The notes: a model not told the origin generated them from the letters alone. A stretch of 64,000 nt of DNA from Psychrobacillus faecigallinarum (GCF_014836595.1 NZ_JACSQO010000001.1:1-64000); one strand, 5' to 3'; counted from the stretch's first letter, positions 14,574 through 23,817 are shown. Numbers and translations are program-made.

Positions 14574-15755
14574 ATGGCTAATATTGAAAAGCGTGGAGAA
14601 AATTCATATCGTTTTACAGTGTACTTGCCAAAAAATGCCGATGGAAAGTATCCGAAAAAAAGAAAGGCAATTACTGTGGAAGGAAAATACACGCCCAAGC
14701 AACTAAAGGAGTATTTAGATCGTGAATATCTAAAATTCAAAGATGAAGTGCTATCTGGGAGCTATGTATTACCAGAAAAAATGTTATTTTCAGCATTTGC
14801 TAATGAGTGGCTAGAAAAATTTGCAAGGAAAGAACTTTCCAGCACGACTTTTGTTAATTATGAATCAAAGTTAATGACTAACATCTTACCTGTAATTGGT
14901 CATGTGCGAATGGATGAAATCAACACAATGATGTTGCAATCACTTATGGATGGATTGAGAAGAAAAGATGGTAGTGCCGTAGAACTCTCTTTTTACACGA
15001 AGTTTGATGTCTATAGAACATTACGAAGTATTTTTAAATATGCAGTCCAATGGAAGGTCCTTGTGAAAAATCCTTTAGAAGGAGTTACCAAACCTAAGAA
15101 TAGAAACAAAAAAGAAGTTAGTGCATATGACGAAGAAGAAGTTGCGGTTATATTTAAGGCTTTGAATGACGAACTTTTTAAGTGGCGGATATTTGCTATG
15201 CTTGCGATTACTGCCGGTATTAGACGTGGAGAAAACTTAGCGCTTGAATGGTCAGATATTGATTTCGAGAATAGTCGAATAGATATACATCAAAGTATAG
15301 TATCAGCCGATGGAAAAACAGAAATAAAAGACACTAAAACTGATTCTTCTAATCGTCTTGTATCGCTCCCAACATCTGTTGTAGAAGAGCTGAGAAAATA
15401 TCGTGTTTATTGGGCACAAGAAAAGTTAAAAGCAAAAAATTGGACGGAAACAGAACGTGAATGGTTATTCCATCAACGAAACGGAACTTATGTGCATCCT
15501 TCTTCTGCAACTCACTGGTGGAACAAATTCGCTAAAAAATTGAGCATACGTTATATTCGCCTGCATGATCTCCGTCATACTTCAGCCAGTCTTTTAATTG
15601 CACAAGGTGTACATGCTAAAATAATATCAGAACGACTTGGACATGCTAATATTAAAATCACCATGGACACATACGGCCATGCTTTACGTTCTGCCGATCA
15701 AGCTGCCGCAGATACCTTTGAAAGTCTTTTTCAACCTAAATCCATTAATAAATGA
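14574..15755 (+). CDS. phage tyrosine integrase 1
   Basis: ATG 14574 follows AAAGGAG, giving 393 residues. It has an N-terminal arm-binding domain (NIEKRGENSYRFTVYL), a core-binding SAM-like domain and a catalytic domain. Key residues are Arg in TAGIRRGE (about 218), H-x-x-R in LHDLRHTSA (about 330) and Tyr in MDTYGHAL (about 366). It integrates the prophage at the tRNA 3' end that lies 120 bases downstream. Direct repeats follow its stop. Confidence 0.93.
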   Translation: MANIEKRGENSYRFTVYLPKNADGKYPKKRKAITVEGKYTPKQLKEYLDREYLKFKDEVLSGSYVLPEKMLFSAFANEWLEKFARKELSSTTFVNYESKLMTNILPVIGHVRMDEINTMMLQSLMDGLRRKDGSAVELSFYTKFDVYRTLRSIFKYAVQWKVLVKNPLEGVTKPKNRNKKEVSAYDEEEVAVIFKALNDELFKWRIFAMLAITAGIRRGENLALEWSDIDFENSRIDIHQSIVSADGKTEIKDTKTDSSNRLVSLPTSVVEELRKYRVYWAQEKLKAKNWTETEREWLFHQRNGTYVHPSSATHWWNKFAKKLSIRYIRLHDLRHTSASLLIAQGVHAKIISERLGHANIKITMDTYGHALRSADQAAADTFESLFQPKSINK

Positions 15756-15823
15756 TTGGGGTTAAATTGGGGTTAAAATTGGGATTAAACAATGATAATT
15801 AATATAAATGATGATAATTAACA
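15753..15823 (+). repeat. direct repeats after integrase 1 (candidate arm sites)
   Basis: ATTGGGGTTAAA occurs at 15755, again at 15767, and as ATTGGGATTAAA near 15779. ATGATAATTAA then occurs twice (near 15791 and 15809). Such short direct repeats between int and the att core are typical integrase arm-binding sites. Confidence 0.5.
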
Positions 15824-15869
15824 CCACAATAAAAGCCTCTCTTACAACATTCCTTTACTATTAATCCAC

Positions 15870-15914
15870 TTCGACAAGGTGGGGGTCGCTGGTTCGAGAC
15901 CAGTCGGGACCATC
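15870..15914 (+). other. tRNA 3' end fragment, probable att core
   Basis: The segment has a T arm GCTGG-TTCGAGA-CCAGT and an acceptor strand CGGGACCA, but no 5' half precedes it: there is no GGTCCCG, D arm or anticodon arm. It is therefore the duplicated 3' end of a tRNA left by site-specific integration. A factor-independent terminator follows. The complete tRNA should lie beyond the left edge, on the plus strand. Confidence 0.6.
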
Positions 15915-15917
15915 CTA

Positions 15918-15966
15918 TTCAAAAGCCTAATTAACGTTGATTTATCAATGTTTATAGGCTTTTTCT
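15918..15966 (+). terminator. terminator downstream of the tRNA fragment
   Basis: AAAAGCCTA and TAGGCTTTTT pair across an AT-rich loop, followed by T residues. It is probably the original terminator of the target tRNA gene. Confidence 0.65.
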
Positions 15967-16006
15967 TTGTTCAGATTTCCTATACATATGCCTCAAATTT
16001 TAAAGT

Positions 16007-16028
16007 TTGTCCGCAATTTGTCCGCAGG
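16007..16028. repeat. TTTGTCCGCA direct repeats beside integrase 2
   Basis: GTTTGTCCGCAA and ATTTGTCCGCAG lie side by side just past the integrase 2 stop. They are candidates for that enzyme's own arm-type sites. They differ in sequence from the repeats beside integrase 1. Confidence 0.4.
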
Positions 16029-16039
16029 ATTTTACTGTA

Positions 16040-17173
16040 TTAGTTTGTTTGACTTTGAATAGTCTGATGAAACGTATCAGCAATGTCATTGTCAGTATTT
16101 GGTAATAAATGTGCATAGAATTCTAATGTTATCTTCGGATTTGCATGACCCAATCGCTTAGAAATTTTAACGATATCTATACCGGTAGAAATAAGAATGG
16201 ATGCATGTGTGTGTCGAATATCGTGGAAACGAATGTTTGGTACCTTGGCGGTCTTGACAATACGTTTCATTACTCGAACAACATTGCGCGGATCTTGTGG
16301 GCTCCCTGTACTTGTGCAAATGACTAGGTCTTTATCTGCAAATAAAGTTCCCACCTTTTCCTTCCATTCTTCTATTCGTTTTTTTTGCAAAAATAATTCA
16401 TTGACAATAAACTCTGGAATAGGGATTTGTCTCTTGGAATTTTTCGTTTTCAATGAGGTGAAAACATAACCCTTTTTAGGGACATGTGCTAATGATCTTT
16501 TCACATGAATTACTTTTTGTTCCAAGTCTATATCACTCCAATACAGCCCTAATATCTCTCCTCTCCGCATGCCAGTATAGATGGCAAGTAAAAAAGTTAA
16601 ATAGTGTCGCTCTTCTTTACACTGACCAAGAAACTCCTGTATATCTTTAAGTGACCATATAGACATTTCTTCGTATTTCACTGATGGCGGATCTGCATCC
16701 CCCACTGGATTGAATATTATTTTCTTCCATTTAACTGCTTGGCTGAACGCTTGATATAATAGTTGATGCATTTTCCGAATGTAACTCGTACTATAGTTTT
16801 CTTGTAACTTTTGATTATAAAACAAATCAATATCCGATGTAGTAACTTTAGCTATTTCTTTATTTGCAAACAAATTCTTTTTTAAGAGGTGTTTCTCTAA
16901 AATGTACCTACTGTTCATCGCGGATGTTTGTTTAATTCTATTACTGTAATGGTCGTTGAACCATTTTAAAATATAATCTGAAAAGATTTCTTTACTAAGC
17001 TCTATATATCGATTTTCATCTAACGATAATTCAATTTTCCTTGCAGCTGCCTCAGCATCTTTCTTTTTAATAAATCCGCCTTTACTTATCTGTTTACGCT
17101 TCCCTGTTAAGGGGTCACTACCTATATCAATAGCATAAGAATAGGTTTTGCCTCTTTTTCTAATGTGCGCCAA
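16040..17173 (-). CDS. tyrosine integrase 2
   Basis: TTG 17173 follows GGAGG, giving 377 residues. The N-terminus (HIRKRGKTYSYAIDIGSDPL) is an AP2-like arm-binding domain. The catalytic set is Arg in YTGMRRGE (about 205), H-x-x-R in HDIRHTHA (about 318) and Tyr in LEFYAHLL (about 353). It faces integrase 1 across the tRNA fragment. Only degraded genes lie upstream of it, so it is probably the survivor of a second, mostly lost element at the same att site. Confidence 0.9.
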   Translation of the reverse strand: MAHIRKRGKTYSYAIDIGSDPLTGKRKQISKGGFIKKKDAEAAARKIELSLDENRYIELSKEIFSDYILKWFNDHYSNRIKQTSAMNSRYILEKHLLKKNLFANKEIAKVTTSDIDLFYNQKLQENYSTSYIRKMHQLLYQAFSQAVKWKKIIFNPVGDADPPSVKYEEMSIWSLKDIQEFLGQCKEERHYLTFLLAIYTGMRRGEILGLYWSDIDLEQKVIHVKRSLAHVPKKGYVFTSLKTKNSKRQIPIPEFIVNELFLQKKRIEEWKEKVGTLFADKDLVICTSTGSPQDPRNVVRVMKRIVKTAKVPNIRFHDIRHTHASILISTGIDIVKISKRLGHANPKITLEFYAHLLPNTDNDIADTFHQTIQSQTN

Positions 17174-17209
17174 TTATTACTTACCTCCAAATCAATTTTG
17201 CACAATAAA

Positions 17210-17246
17210 AAGTAAACAAGTGGTCTAATACCAACTTGTTCACTTT
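17210..17246. terminator. hairpin upstream of integrase 2
   Basis: AAGTAAACAAGTGG and CCAACTTGTTCACTT form a long imperfect stem with A/T runs on both sides, consistent with a bidirectional terminator. Confidence 0.5.
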
Positions 17247-17334
17247 CTTCTATTTTTATAAGGATTCTTCACCACAAATATTTAATTTTTTTGTTTAGTT
17301 TTTAACCAATCAAAAAACGATGTAAATGCTTATG

Positions 17335-17655
17335 TTTCATCTGGTTTTGTTAGTTTCTTAAACATTTATAACAATATGATTCACAGTTACTAACGCATTC
17401 ATTTAATACATCAAATGTTTTCTCGATAATTTCATCAATGCGGTTGCCCGCTTCGTATGAATACCCAGCACCAGTACGATATTGCTCGTAATCCTCGTCT
17501 GTAGCGGTTACTTTGCTTTCTAATACCTCAAATGCTTCCCTTTGTTTTGCCGTTTTTCCTCGTCTGTACCAGTAGCGAAGTTTGCCGCTGTTCTATAGCG
17601 TTGAATGTCTCCGTAAATTTATTCCTCGAATGTTTGTAAGTTTGTCATTTCATAA
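17335..17655 (-). pseudogene. broken small gene with four-Cys C-terminus
   Basis: From an ATG behind AGGGGATTATG the frame meets TAA after nine codons, then continues (YGDIQRYRTAANFATGTDEE) until a further frame change. After that it reads EAFEVLESKVTATDEDYEQY and ends GAGYSYEAGNRI ... NECVSNCESYCYKCLRN. The C-x3-C-x3-C-x2-C end resembles the zinc-binding end of DUF1998 helicases. It carries at least two disruptions. Confidence 0.5.
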
Positions 17656-17682
17656 TCCCCTCTATAGTTAGTTTTGGAAATA

Positions 17683-17712
17683 AAAAAGAACGTCCGTCAT
17701 GGGCGTTCTTAA
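17683..17712 (-). terminator. terminator hairpin
   Basis: AAGAACGTCC and GGGCGTTCTT form a stem next to an A run (T run on the minus strand). It terminates minus-strand transcription, probably from the 17775-17999 gene. Confidence 0.6.
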
Positions 17713-17774
17713 ATACGTTATTTTGGGTGTGCTCTCTTTTATTTATTAGGCAAGTTTTATTTATTCAACAAATC

Positions 17775-17999
17775 TTATGTTTTCCTATTTTCTTTTTCAG
17801 CCCATTTTATCAATTTCATGATAATCATAATAACAAACAAGAACATCACTAATGAAACTATCAGAGTAATAAAAAATCCGTTTCCCACGGTTGAAAAAAA
17901 TATAAAGATAATAGCAAAGAGAATAATAAAACCCCACATTTTTTGCTCATCTTTTGACACATTTCTAGTACTTCTCCATCCTGCCATAAGTGTAAGCAC
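17775..17999 (-). CDS. small membrane protein, unknown
   Basis: The product has up to 74 residues and two membrane helices (about 24-38 and 42-62: WGFIILFAIIFIFFS, FITLIVSLVMFLFVIMIIM), with a charged tail. The start is uncertain; internal Met codons at residues 5 and 22 are alternatives. The flanks are decayed phage genes, so it may be a remnant or a leftover element gene. Confidence 0.4.
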   Translation of the reverse strand: MLTLMAGWRSTRNVSKDEQKMWGFIILFAIIFIFFSTVGNGFFITLIVSLVMFLFVIMIIMKLIKWAEKENRKT

Positions 18000-18091
18000 G
18001 CCCTCAACATTATTTTTAAATATAATTATAGCAGTAGTTATACTAAATATCAGAAAAAATAGTCCAACATTAATGATATTTGATATTCACG

Positions 18092-18297
18092 TTATTTAGC
18101 CGTACCTCTCAGATATTCTTCTACTTCTTCTTCAGTAAGCCAACGTGCAGGCACTCGGTAGCCGATCTCCTACTGCTTTGTAAATGCGTAACCACTTTCA
18201 TAAAGCACTACATTTATCTTCTTTGTATTAAAATGTCTTTGTTCACTTATAGCTCTAAACTTGCCGATATTGTAGCGAATCAGTAGCCTACGTAGTG
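18092..18297 (-). pseudogene. phage gene remnant with internal stop
   Basis: A minus-strand frame reads LLIRYNIGKFRAISEQRHF, then VVLYESGYAFTKQ, a TAG, and then in the same frame IGYRVPARWLTEEEVEEYLR to TAA 18092. The frame is coherent on both sides of the stop, so this is an inactivated gene. The family is not recognised. It belongs to the decayed stretch right of integrase 2. Confidence 0.5.
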
Positions 18298-18459
18298 TAA
18301 TTCGATAAGGGAGTCGATTCACTCTTTCTCTTCCGTTTTCTTATTCGGCACCTCCTAGTCAGCGTTAAAGATTCGCTTTTTGTTTTGCGAATTAGGCACT
18401 CTCCCTCAAAATCATAAGGGTTAGTAAGTCATTTGACCTTAAAGTTAAATATAAACATA

Positions 18460-18493
18460 TAAAAAGGACAGCAGGTTTAAATCTACTGTCCTC
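18460..18493 (-). terminator. terminator after the immunity gene
   Basis: AGGACAG and CTGTCCT pair around a short loop (CAGGTTTAAATCTA) beside an A run, just past the stop of the 18499 gene on the minus strand. Confidence 0.7.
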
Positions 18494-18498
18494 CACTA

Positions 18499-18924
18499 TT
18501 AATCGTAATAGCCCTCTCTAAAAACAATTACACTTTCAACAAGACTATCTTCAGAATCCTCAAGTTCAGGAACAAAAAGTCCAATACCTAGTGTGAAAGA
18601 TAATAAGCCTGTTTCATCCAATTCAATATCACTATCTTGTGAAACAATAGTTGACTTCAGTTCTCTAAAAGGTCTTCCAATCATGTGTTTATGTGTAAAT
18701 TTAGGGTCTGCTGGTAGTGCCATTTCAATTGCTTCACACGTATCGTTACTATCGTAATATATGTGTATTCCATGGTCATTAAATGCATCTGTAAAAGTAT
18801 CAGACATAGGCGTTTTTTTAAATTCTACTACATTTCCTCCTAAAACATTTCTAACCTCATCTCTTGTCATGCCAAAACTAATTGGACCTACTCCCTTATT
18901 AGGAGTTATTATAAGTTCATTCAT
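18499..18924 (-). CDS. candidate immunity protein of the first LXG locus
   Basis: This 141-residue acidic protein starts with ELIITPNKGVGPISFGMTRD, then alternates strands and helices (IHIYYDSNDTCEAIEMALPA). I do not know a function for the fold, but its start overlaps the last codons of the LXG toxin gene by eight bases. That is the standard place for the cognate immunity gene. It is intact although the toxin gene is frameshifted. Confidence 0.6.
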   Translation of the reverse strand: MNELIITPNKGVGPISFGMTRDEVRNVLGGNVVEFKKTPMSDTFTDAFNDHGIHIYYDSNDTCEAIEMALPADPKFTHKHMIGRPFRELKSTIVSQDSDIELDETGLLSFTLGIGLFVPELEDSEDSLVESVIVFREGYYD

Positions 18925-20367
18925 TTTTTACCCCACCCCTAGATTTGTTTAATCTTTTAGTATATTCTAACATTTGTCTAATACCTTCATCATATTTATT
19001 TCCAAACTTATTTCTTAAATCATTAATGTCCATATTTTGAGCCTCATTTAATTTCCCTTGTTCTATTAAAGATTTTTGCTGTGCTCTATATGCTCTTGCT
19101 TCTCTTGAGTTACCCCAACTCGCTGTTTGTCTATGGTCTATGGTTTCCATTCTTACACCAGGACCATTACCTCTACTTATCGGACTAACAGAATTAGCTG
19201 GCATATGATGGACTTCTCCACCATTACTTGGAACATCCTTATATGCACCTCCTGAAGGAACATCTTTAGGATTTCCAGCCTCTTTGCTACCCTTCACACT
19301 ATCCTTAGACTTGTTTTTAAATAGTTTGGACCCCGAGGAAAAAGCTAGCTTGACCCCTTTTTTGACAATCGCGTGCGGTCTTAGATAATCAACAAATGCA
19401 AGTTTTGTACCCTCAAAGTACCCATCGAGCTCGCGAAAACCACCATCATCGAATTCCTCATCTACTTTGTCGACCACTTCATATTGAATTGGATTTATTG
19501 TCCCGAGCTGGTATTCTTTTACTATTAGACCATTTTCGTACAGATGGAAACTTAATAGGGTAAAGCTTCCATAGGCATCTCTCTTGATTGTTTTGGTCTT
19601 TTTACCCTCGAGTGCACGAAAAGTTCCCGGGGTAATTTCTGTACCAATCAGCTGTTCCTGTTCTTTTATCCATAAGTCATTTGGATTTAAATATACTTTT
19701 GGGAACAATGCTGTTCTTATCTCACTTCTAAACGTAATTACATTCCATTGACTTGGCAAGAAGTTTATATCCTTGACCCCTGCTTGGAATAGACCAGAGA
19801 TTTCTGTCAACCACGTGTCCATCATCTGCAAATCTTGTTCAATTGGATTCAGTGCGTATGTCTGGGTAGCATCGAATTCATAAAGTTGGTTTAAAGTATC
19901 ATCACGTTTTCTCTTAGAACTAATCACTCCCTCTTGCACTCCGCTATCGTCTAAATGAGGCAGGGCAACAATATCACTCACTTGATCCATGATACTATTT
20001 GCCTCATCTGTTAATCTAGCAGTGAGTTTGCTAATAAGCGTAACTCCCTGTTCTAGCTCTCCTCTAGGAAATTTTCGAGTATGTAACCAGAGGAATCAGG
20101 TTCCAGTGAATGAAGTGCTGCCTCCATCTGGCTAAGGACTTGTTTAAACTGTTCAGAAAACGACTGGAAAAAATACAGAAGTGGTAAATGGCATTCCTGA
20201 TAAAAAGAGCGTATGGCATTACCCCCTGCTCCCTTTAATTGTTCCTCCATCTGAACTAGACCCTTCACTGCATCGTTGATAGCTTCCATTTCACTGCTCA
20301 GCCTGTCTAACATAATAATGTTGCTCTGCAACCCTTCTCGAAATAAATCTACATCCAATACTTTCAT
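18917..20367 (-). pseudogene. LXG polymorphic toxin with HHMP-type nuclease tip, frameshifted
   Basis: ATG 20367 (behind TGAGG) opens an LXG domain (MKVLDVDLFREGLQSNIIML) that stops at 20053. The rest continues in another frame (EQGVTLISKL, then MDQVSDIVALPHLDDSGVQE) to 18917. Compared with the intact paralogue, one G is missing near 20061 (GAGG-AGAG against GAGGGAGA-type sequence). The C-terminal tip carries EVHHMPANSVSPISRGNGPG, ETIDHRQTASWG and MDINDLRNKFGNKYDEGI, a HNH-like toxin nuclease. The middle (about residues 190-330 of the intact version) differs from the EndoU paralogue. Confidence 0.85.
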
Positions 20368-20399
20368 AGATTTTGCCTCATTGAGCATCTACAAATAGC

Positions 20400-20700
20400 C
20401 ACTTTACAATATTCTTTATTATACAATAATACCTCACAAGTGAACATTCTTCTCCCCCTCGCAAACTATCAATAGTTATAATATTCCATTTTCTAGCAAA
20501 AAGGTAAAGGTAGAAGTTAAAACAATCGCGAAAATAATCCTTAAGTATTAGTATACCTACAAAATCCTGATACTCTTTCACCATTAACTAAAGAAAATAG
20601 TAATTAAAGAGTTTGCGATGTATATAAATTTTCATTACTATTGTCATTAATAAATTTACTTTTAATAAAGTACTTTATATTTATAGAATGTCGATTCTAA
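20400..20700 (-). repeat. duplicated LXG upstream region, copy 1
   Basis: The 300 bases upstream of the frameshifted LXG gene match those upstream of the intact one (23860-24160). Shared blocks include GTGAACATTCTTCTCCCCCT, CAAACTATCAATAGTTATAA and CCTGATACTCTTTCAC. The copies diverge by scattered substitutions and small indels. The segment should hold the promoter. No gene is supported within it. Confidence 0.65.
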
Positions 20701-20979
20701 TGAATGTATGTTGTTATATACTTAGAGAGTATTTTATAAGATAACACATTCTAACTGTGTAACAATTAAATCATTTTAACGATTAGTCATTACCGAACCT
20801 GTAGTAGCCTCTTTCATTAAAAGAGTAATACAGACCACCTGTTTACTCTTTTGTCCGCATAATTAATTTTCCGTACCGTTTTTATTTTGCTGAAATGATT
20901 TACTCAACGACCTTGGGACTTGACCACTATGGAGTAGATATCGAAAAGATTGCTCTCTATAATAAATCTTTATAAAAAT

Positions 20980-21285
20980 CGAAGTGTTTCAAAGGATTCA
21001 TTCCAGGCTTATTGTTTCTTGATATTTGGATTAGGATGTGGCATTTCGAAATTTTTTGTACCTGTAACCGCAAATGAGCCAGGTACTTTCCAAGATTTTG
21101 TGGCGGCAACTCCTCAAGGAATTTTACTCGTACCCTTGGAGAAGCCTTAACCAGTATTGCTTGTACAAATTATATGGAGAGTCTAGTGCTTTTTCACGTC
21201 GTATACGTACACCATCCCAAAAGCCTTCAGCAATGCCTTTTTTCAAACTGTGGTAGGATTTTACGAATAGATTTTGATCAATATC
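20980..21285 (-). pseudogene. LXG toxin mid-region remnant
   Basis: The minus strand encodes EDIDQNLFVKSYHSLKKGIA, then GFWDGVRIRREKALDSPYN, close to residues 290-330 of the intact LXG-EndoU protein. The frame then runs into unrelated, stop-containing sequence (ATKSWKVPGSFAVTGTKNFE). It is a decayed third toxin gene lacking its LXG domain. The stretch 20701-20979 beside it shows no gene. Confidence 0.65.
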
Positions 21286-21570
21286 TTCTATTTATTTATA
21301 TGAATAGTTGATTCAGATTTTACTTTCCAACACAAAATTACTTTTAAGTAGTATCAAATGTTCTTTAGAAATCCTAGGTTAATTCAATCAACTATTTTTC
21401 CAAGCATTTTTACCCCGAAAGCCTAGATAGTTTTACATTTTGGAAATAATATTAACTGAAACCAAATTTCTATTTATATCTAATGTATGGTGTTATACAA
21501 ATAAATACTAACGTAAGACTGAAGACAAAGATTTATAATTTGCCCCTGGACTGAAGAAAATAAAATTAGA

Positions 21571-21618
21571 TAAAAAATCATCTTACCTAATATAGTCTCT
21601 AAGAGGTAAGATGATTTT
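21571..21618 (-). terminator. strong terminator after the LXG-EndoU locus
   Basis: AAAAATCATCTTACC and GGTAAGATGATTTTT form a 15-base perfect stem just past the immunity gene stop. It is suited to terminate in either direction. The stretch from 21286 to it shows no gene. Confidence 0.85.
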
Positions 21619-21636
21619 TAACATTATTATACAGTA

Positions 21637-22026
21637 TTATATATTCAAACTATGTTTCACTTTAACCAATAAATCTGTTAACTGAGTATTTGCTGGATTT
21701 TTTCCCACTTCTTTTTTTACATTTTCTTCCAAATAATAATAAAACGTTTTAAAATCTAAATAAGCCATTTGTTCAATTTCAACCGCTGGATAACCTATTT
21801 CTATCAAAACATGTTTTTCGTCTAAAGGTCTAGGTAGTTGTGCAATATCATATTCATCTAAATCAGATTGAAAAAAAGCAAATACTATCTCTTGTCCATA
21901 ACCTTCTCTTTCGGCAAAGCTTTCTAATGCCTTTTCTAGATACTTTCCATTTATGAAATCAAAATATGTTAACATTAATTTATCAATTTCAGCTTTACTT
22001 TCATTTACATGATTTTCTCTACACAT
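21637..22026 (-). CDS. CdiI-like immunity protein for the EndoU toxin
   Basis: The 129-residue acidic protein reads KYLEKALESFAEREGYGQE, then FFQSDLDEYD, VLIEIGYPAVEIE and LDFKTFYYYLEENVKKE. This is the pattern of the ribonuclease-toxin immunity family named CdiI. It lies 30 bases downstream of the EndoU toxin gene on the same strand and should block its nuclease in the producing cell. The pairing of EndoU with this type of immunity protein fits known CDI systems. Confidence 0.75.
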   Translation of the reverse strand: MCRENHVNESKAEIDKLMLTYFDFINGKYLEKALESFAEREGYGQEIVFAFFQSDLDEYDIAQLPRPLDEKHVLIEIGYPAVEIEQMAYLDFKTFYYYLEENVKKEVGKNPANTQLTDLLVKVKHSLNI

Positions 22027-22056
22027 TTTCGTACTCCAATCAAATAATATTTTTAG

Positions 22057-23817
22057 TTAATCAATAACGGGGAAAAAGTTTGTTATTTCACCAGCCTCAT
22101 TAAGATACCCTCTATATTTTAAACCGTTTGAAGCAGTTCCCTCCACAAGTCTCCCATTTACTTGTCCGTTCTGCATCGCTTCCTGGCCCCATTGATAAAT
22201 TTTCTCATCACTAATCTTAGAGGGGTCATAGACTGTTTTAGGTTCCTTAATATTTTTATACGATACTGGTTCGGCAATATTACCCGAAATATCTTTTCTA
22301 GGTATTTTATACTCAACCTCAAAAATACCTTCAATTGTTGGATGTGCTTTTTTAGATACAATTAAATCATCTGGTTTAAAACCTTGATTTTTCAAAGCTT
22401 TATTAAATTCATCCATATTATGGCCACCAACAACACCTTTTTTTGTATTCACATTTTCAACATTTTTTAGATGATTCTTTGCATTGTCAACAAAATTAAA
22501 CTTATTAGTCTCACCTACAATTGCATTTTCAGATAAGTTTTTACCTTCATCTCTTACCTTACCATTCACTGTAGCATTCCCAGGTGTCTTAACAGGGGAC
22601 GCCGTGGATGTTGCCCATTTGAGTCCAAGTAAGCTTCCTACAAATCCAAAGCTATTTTGCCAATGTTCTTTGGACAAAGGTTCATCTGGAAAAATTGCTT
22701 CTTTTACCATTCCACTAAAACCAAATGTAGCATAATTTAATAAATCAAGTTTCGAGTCGAACATCTTGGCACTTCTTTCATTCGCTCCTGACAAAATTCC
22801 ATCTGAAACCCCAAAAGTCCAAAAGTTTACAAAATCATATGGAGAATCTAGCGCCTTATCACGTCTTATACCTACCCCATTCCAAAAGTCTTCAGCAATG
22901 CCCTTGAAACTGTGGAAGGATTTTACGAATAGATTTTGATCAATATTTTCTTGTTCCGTCCCATTGCCCTCTGGTCTAGCACATGATAAGGCAATCATAT
23001 CAGTTGCCACAAAAGGATGGTGGATGTTAATTAAACCACCATAGCCAAATCGTATGGGACCATTACCAGCTATAAATGCCTGGAGCATAGTGGTCAACTG
23101 ATTTTCTCTATTTAACATGGAGGAAAGTTGAGAAATTGGAGATGTACGATAAGCCAATTCTGTCTTCAAATTATTTTTAGCAGTCAATGTTCCCCAGTTA
23201 TCTGCTTGGAAATGAACATCCGTTAGGCCACTTTTAAACATTCCTTCTATATCAGAGAGCCATATTCCCATTGTCCGAATATCCTGTTCCATGGTGTTTA
23301 AAGCAGTCGTCTGTGTTGCATCAAATTCATACAGTTGCGAGAGGGTATCATCACGTTTTCTCTTAGAACTAATAACTCCCTCCTGCACTGCACTATCATC
23401 TAGATGGGGTAGTGCTACAATGTCACTCACCTGATCCATGATGCTATTTGTTTCGTCTGTTAGACTAGCGGTAAGTTGGCCAATAAGTGTCAATCCCTGC
23501 TCCAGTTCTCCCTCTAAAAATTCTTCTAATATGTAACCTGATAGGTCTGGTTCAAGAGAGTTAAGAGCTTTGCCAATTTGATAAAGCACTTGTTGAGCAT
23601 CGAAGGAAAACAATTGAAAAAACTGAAGAAATGGTAAATGACATTCCTCATAAAAGGAGCGAATGGCACCTGCTCCTTCTCCTTTTAATTGTTCCTTCAT
23701 CTGAACTAGTCCTTCGACTCCACGTTGGATTGTTTTTATTTCAGTATTTAATCTTTCTAGCATTGTAATGTTTCGCTGTAGCCCATCTTGTAATAAGTCT
23801 ACATCCAATACCTTCAT
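22057..23817 (-). CDS. LXG toxin with C-terminal EndoU nuclease domain (intact)
   Basis: The 586-residue protein is the substrate and effector of a type VII-like secretion system. Residues 1-190 are the LXG domain (helical, MKVLDVDLLQDGLQRNI, then MDQVSDIVALPHLDD). A central pre-toxin region (about 230-400) follows. The last 140 residues match bacterial EndoU nucleases: VVGGHNMDEFNKAL with the catalytic His, KTVYDPSKISDEKIYQWGQE, NGQVNGRLVEGTASNGLK and YRGYLNE...NFFPVID. ATG 23817 follows GATGAGG. It is the only toxin gene in the window that appears full length and undamaged. Confidence 0.9.
   Translation of the reverse strand: MKVLDVDLLQDGLQRNITMLERLNTEIKTIQRGVEGLVQMKEQLKGEGAGAIRSFYEECHLPFLQFFQLFSFDAQQVLYQIGKALNSLEPDLSGYILEEFLEGELEQGLTLIGQLTASLTDETNSIMDQVSDIVALPHLDDSAVQEGVISSKRKRDDTLSQLYEFDATQTTALNTMEQDIRTMGIWLSDIEGMFKSGLTDVHFQADNWGTLTAKNNLKTELAYRTSPISQLSSMLNRENQLTTMLQAFIAGNGPIRFGYGGLINIHHPFVATDMIALSCARPEGNGTEQENIDQNLFVKSFHSFKGIAEDFWNGVGIRRDKALDSPYDFVNFWTFGVSDGILSGANERSAKMFDSKLDLLNYATFGFSGMVKEAIFPDEPLSKEHWQNSFGFVGSLLGLKWATSTASPVKTPGNATVNGKVRDEGKNLSENAIVGETNKFNFVDNAKNHLKNVENVNTKKGVVGGHNMDEFNKALKNQGFKPDDLIVSKKAHPTIEGIFEVEYKIPRKDISGNIAEPVSYKNIKEPKTVYDPSKISDEKIYQWGQEAMQNGQVNGRLVEGTASNGLKYRGYLNEAGEITNFFPVID

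Noticed and set aside
16145..16469. Overlapping plus-strand frames of 60 and 90 codons across integrase 2
   Set aside because: They are antisense shadows of the integrase catalytic domain.
20378..20584. 68-codon frame upstream of the frameshifted LXG gene
   Set aside because: It lies in the duplicated promoter region. The matching region before the intact LXG gene does not keep the frame.
20850..20866. TTTTGTCCGCATAATT as a right-hand att copy of the integrase 2 element
   Set aside because: It is only a single ten-base match to the repeat at 16007, too short to claim an element border.
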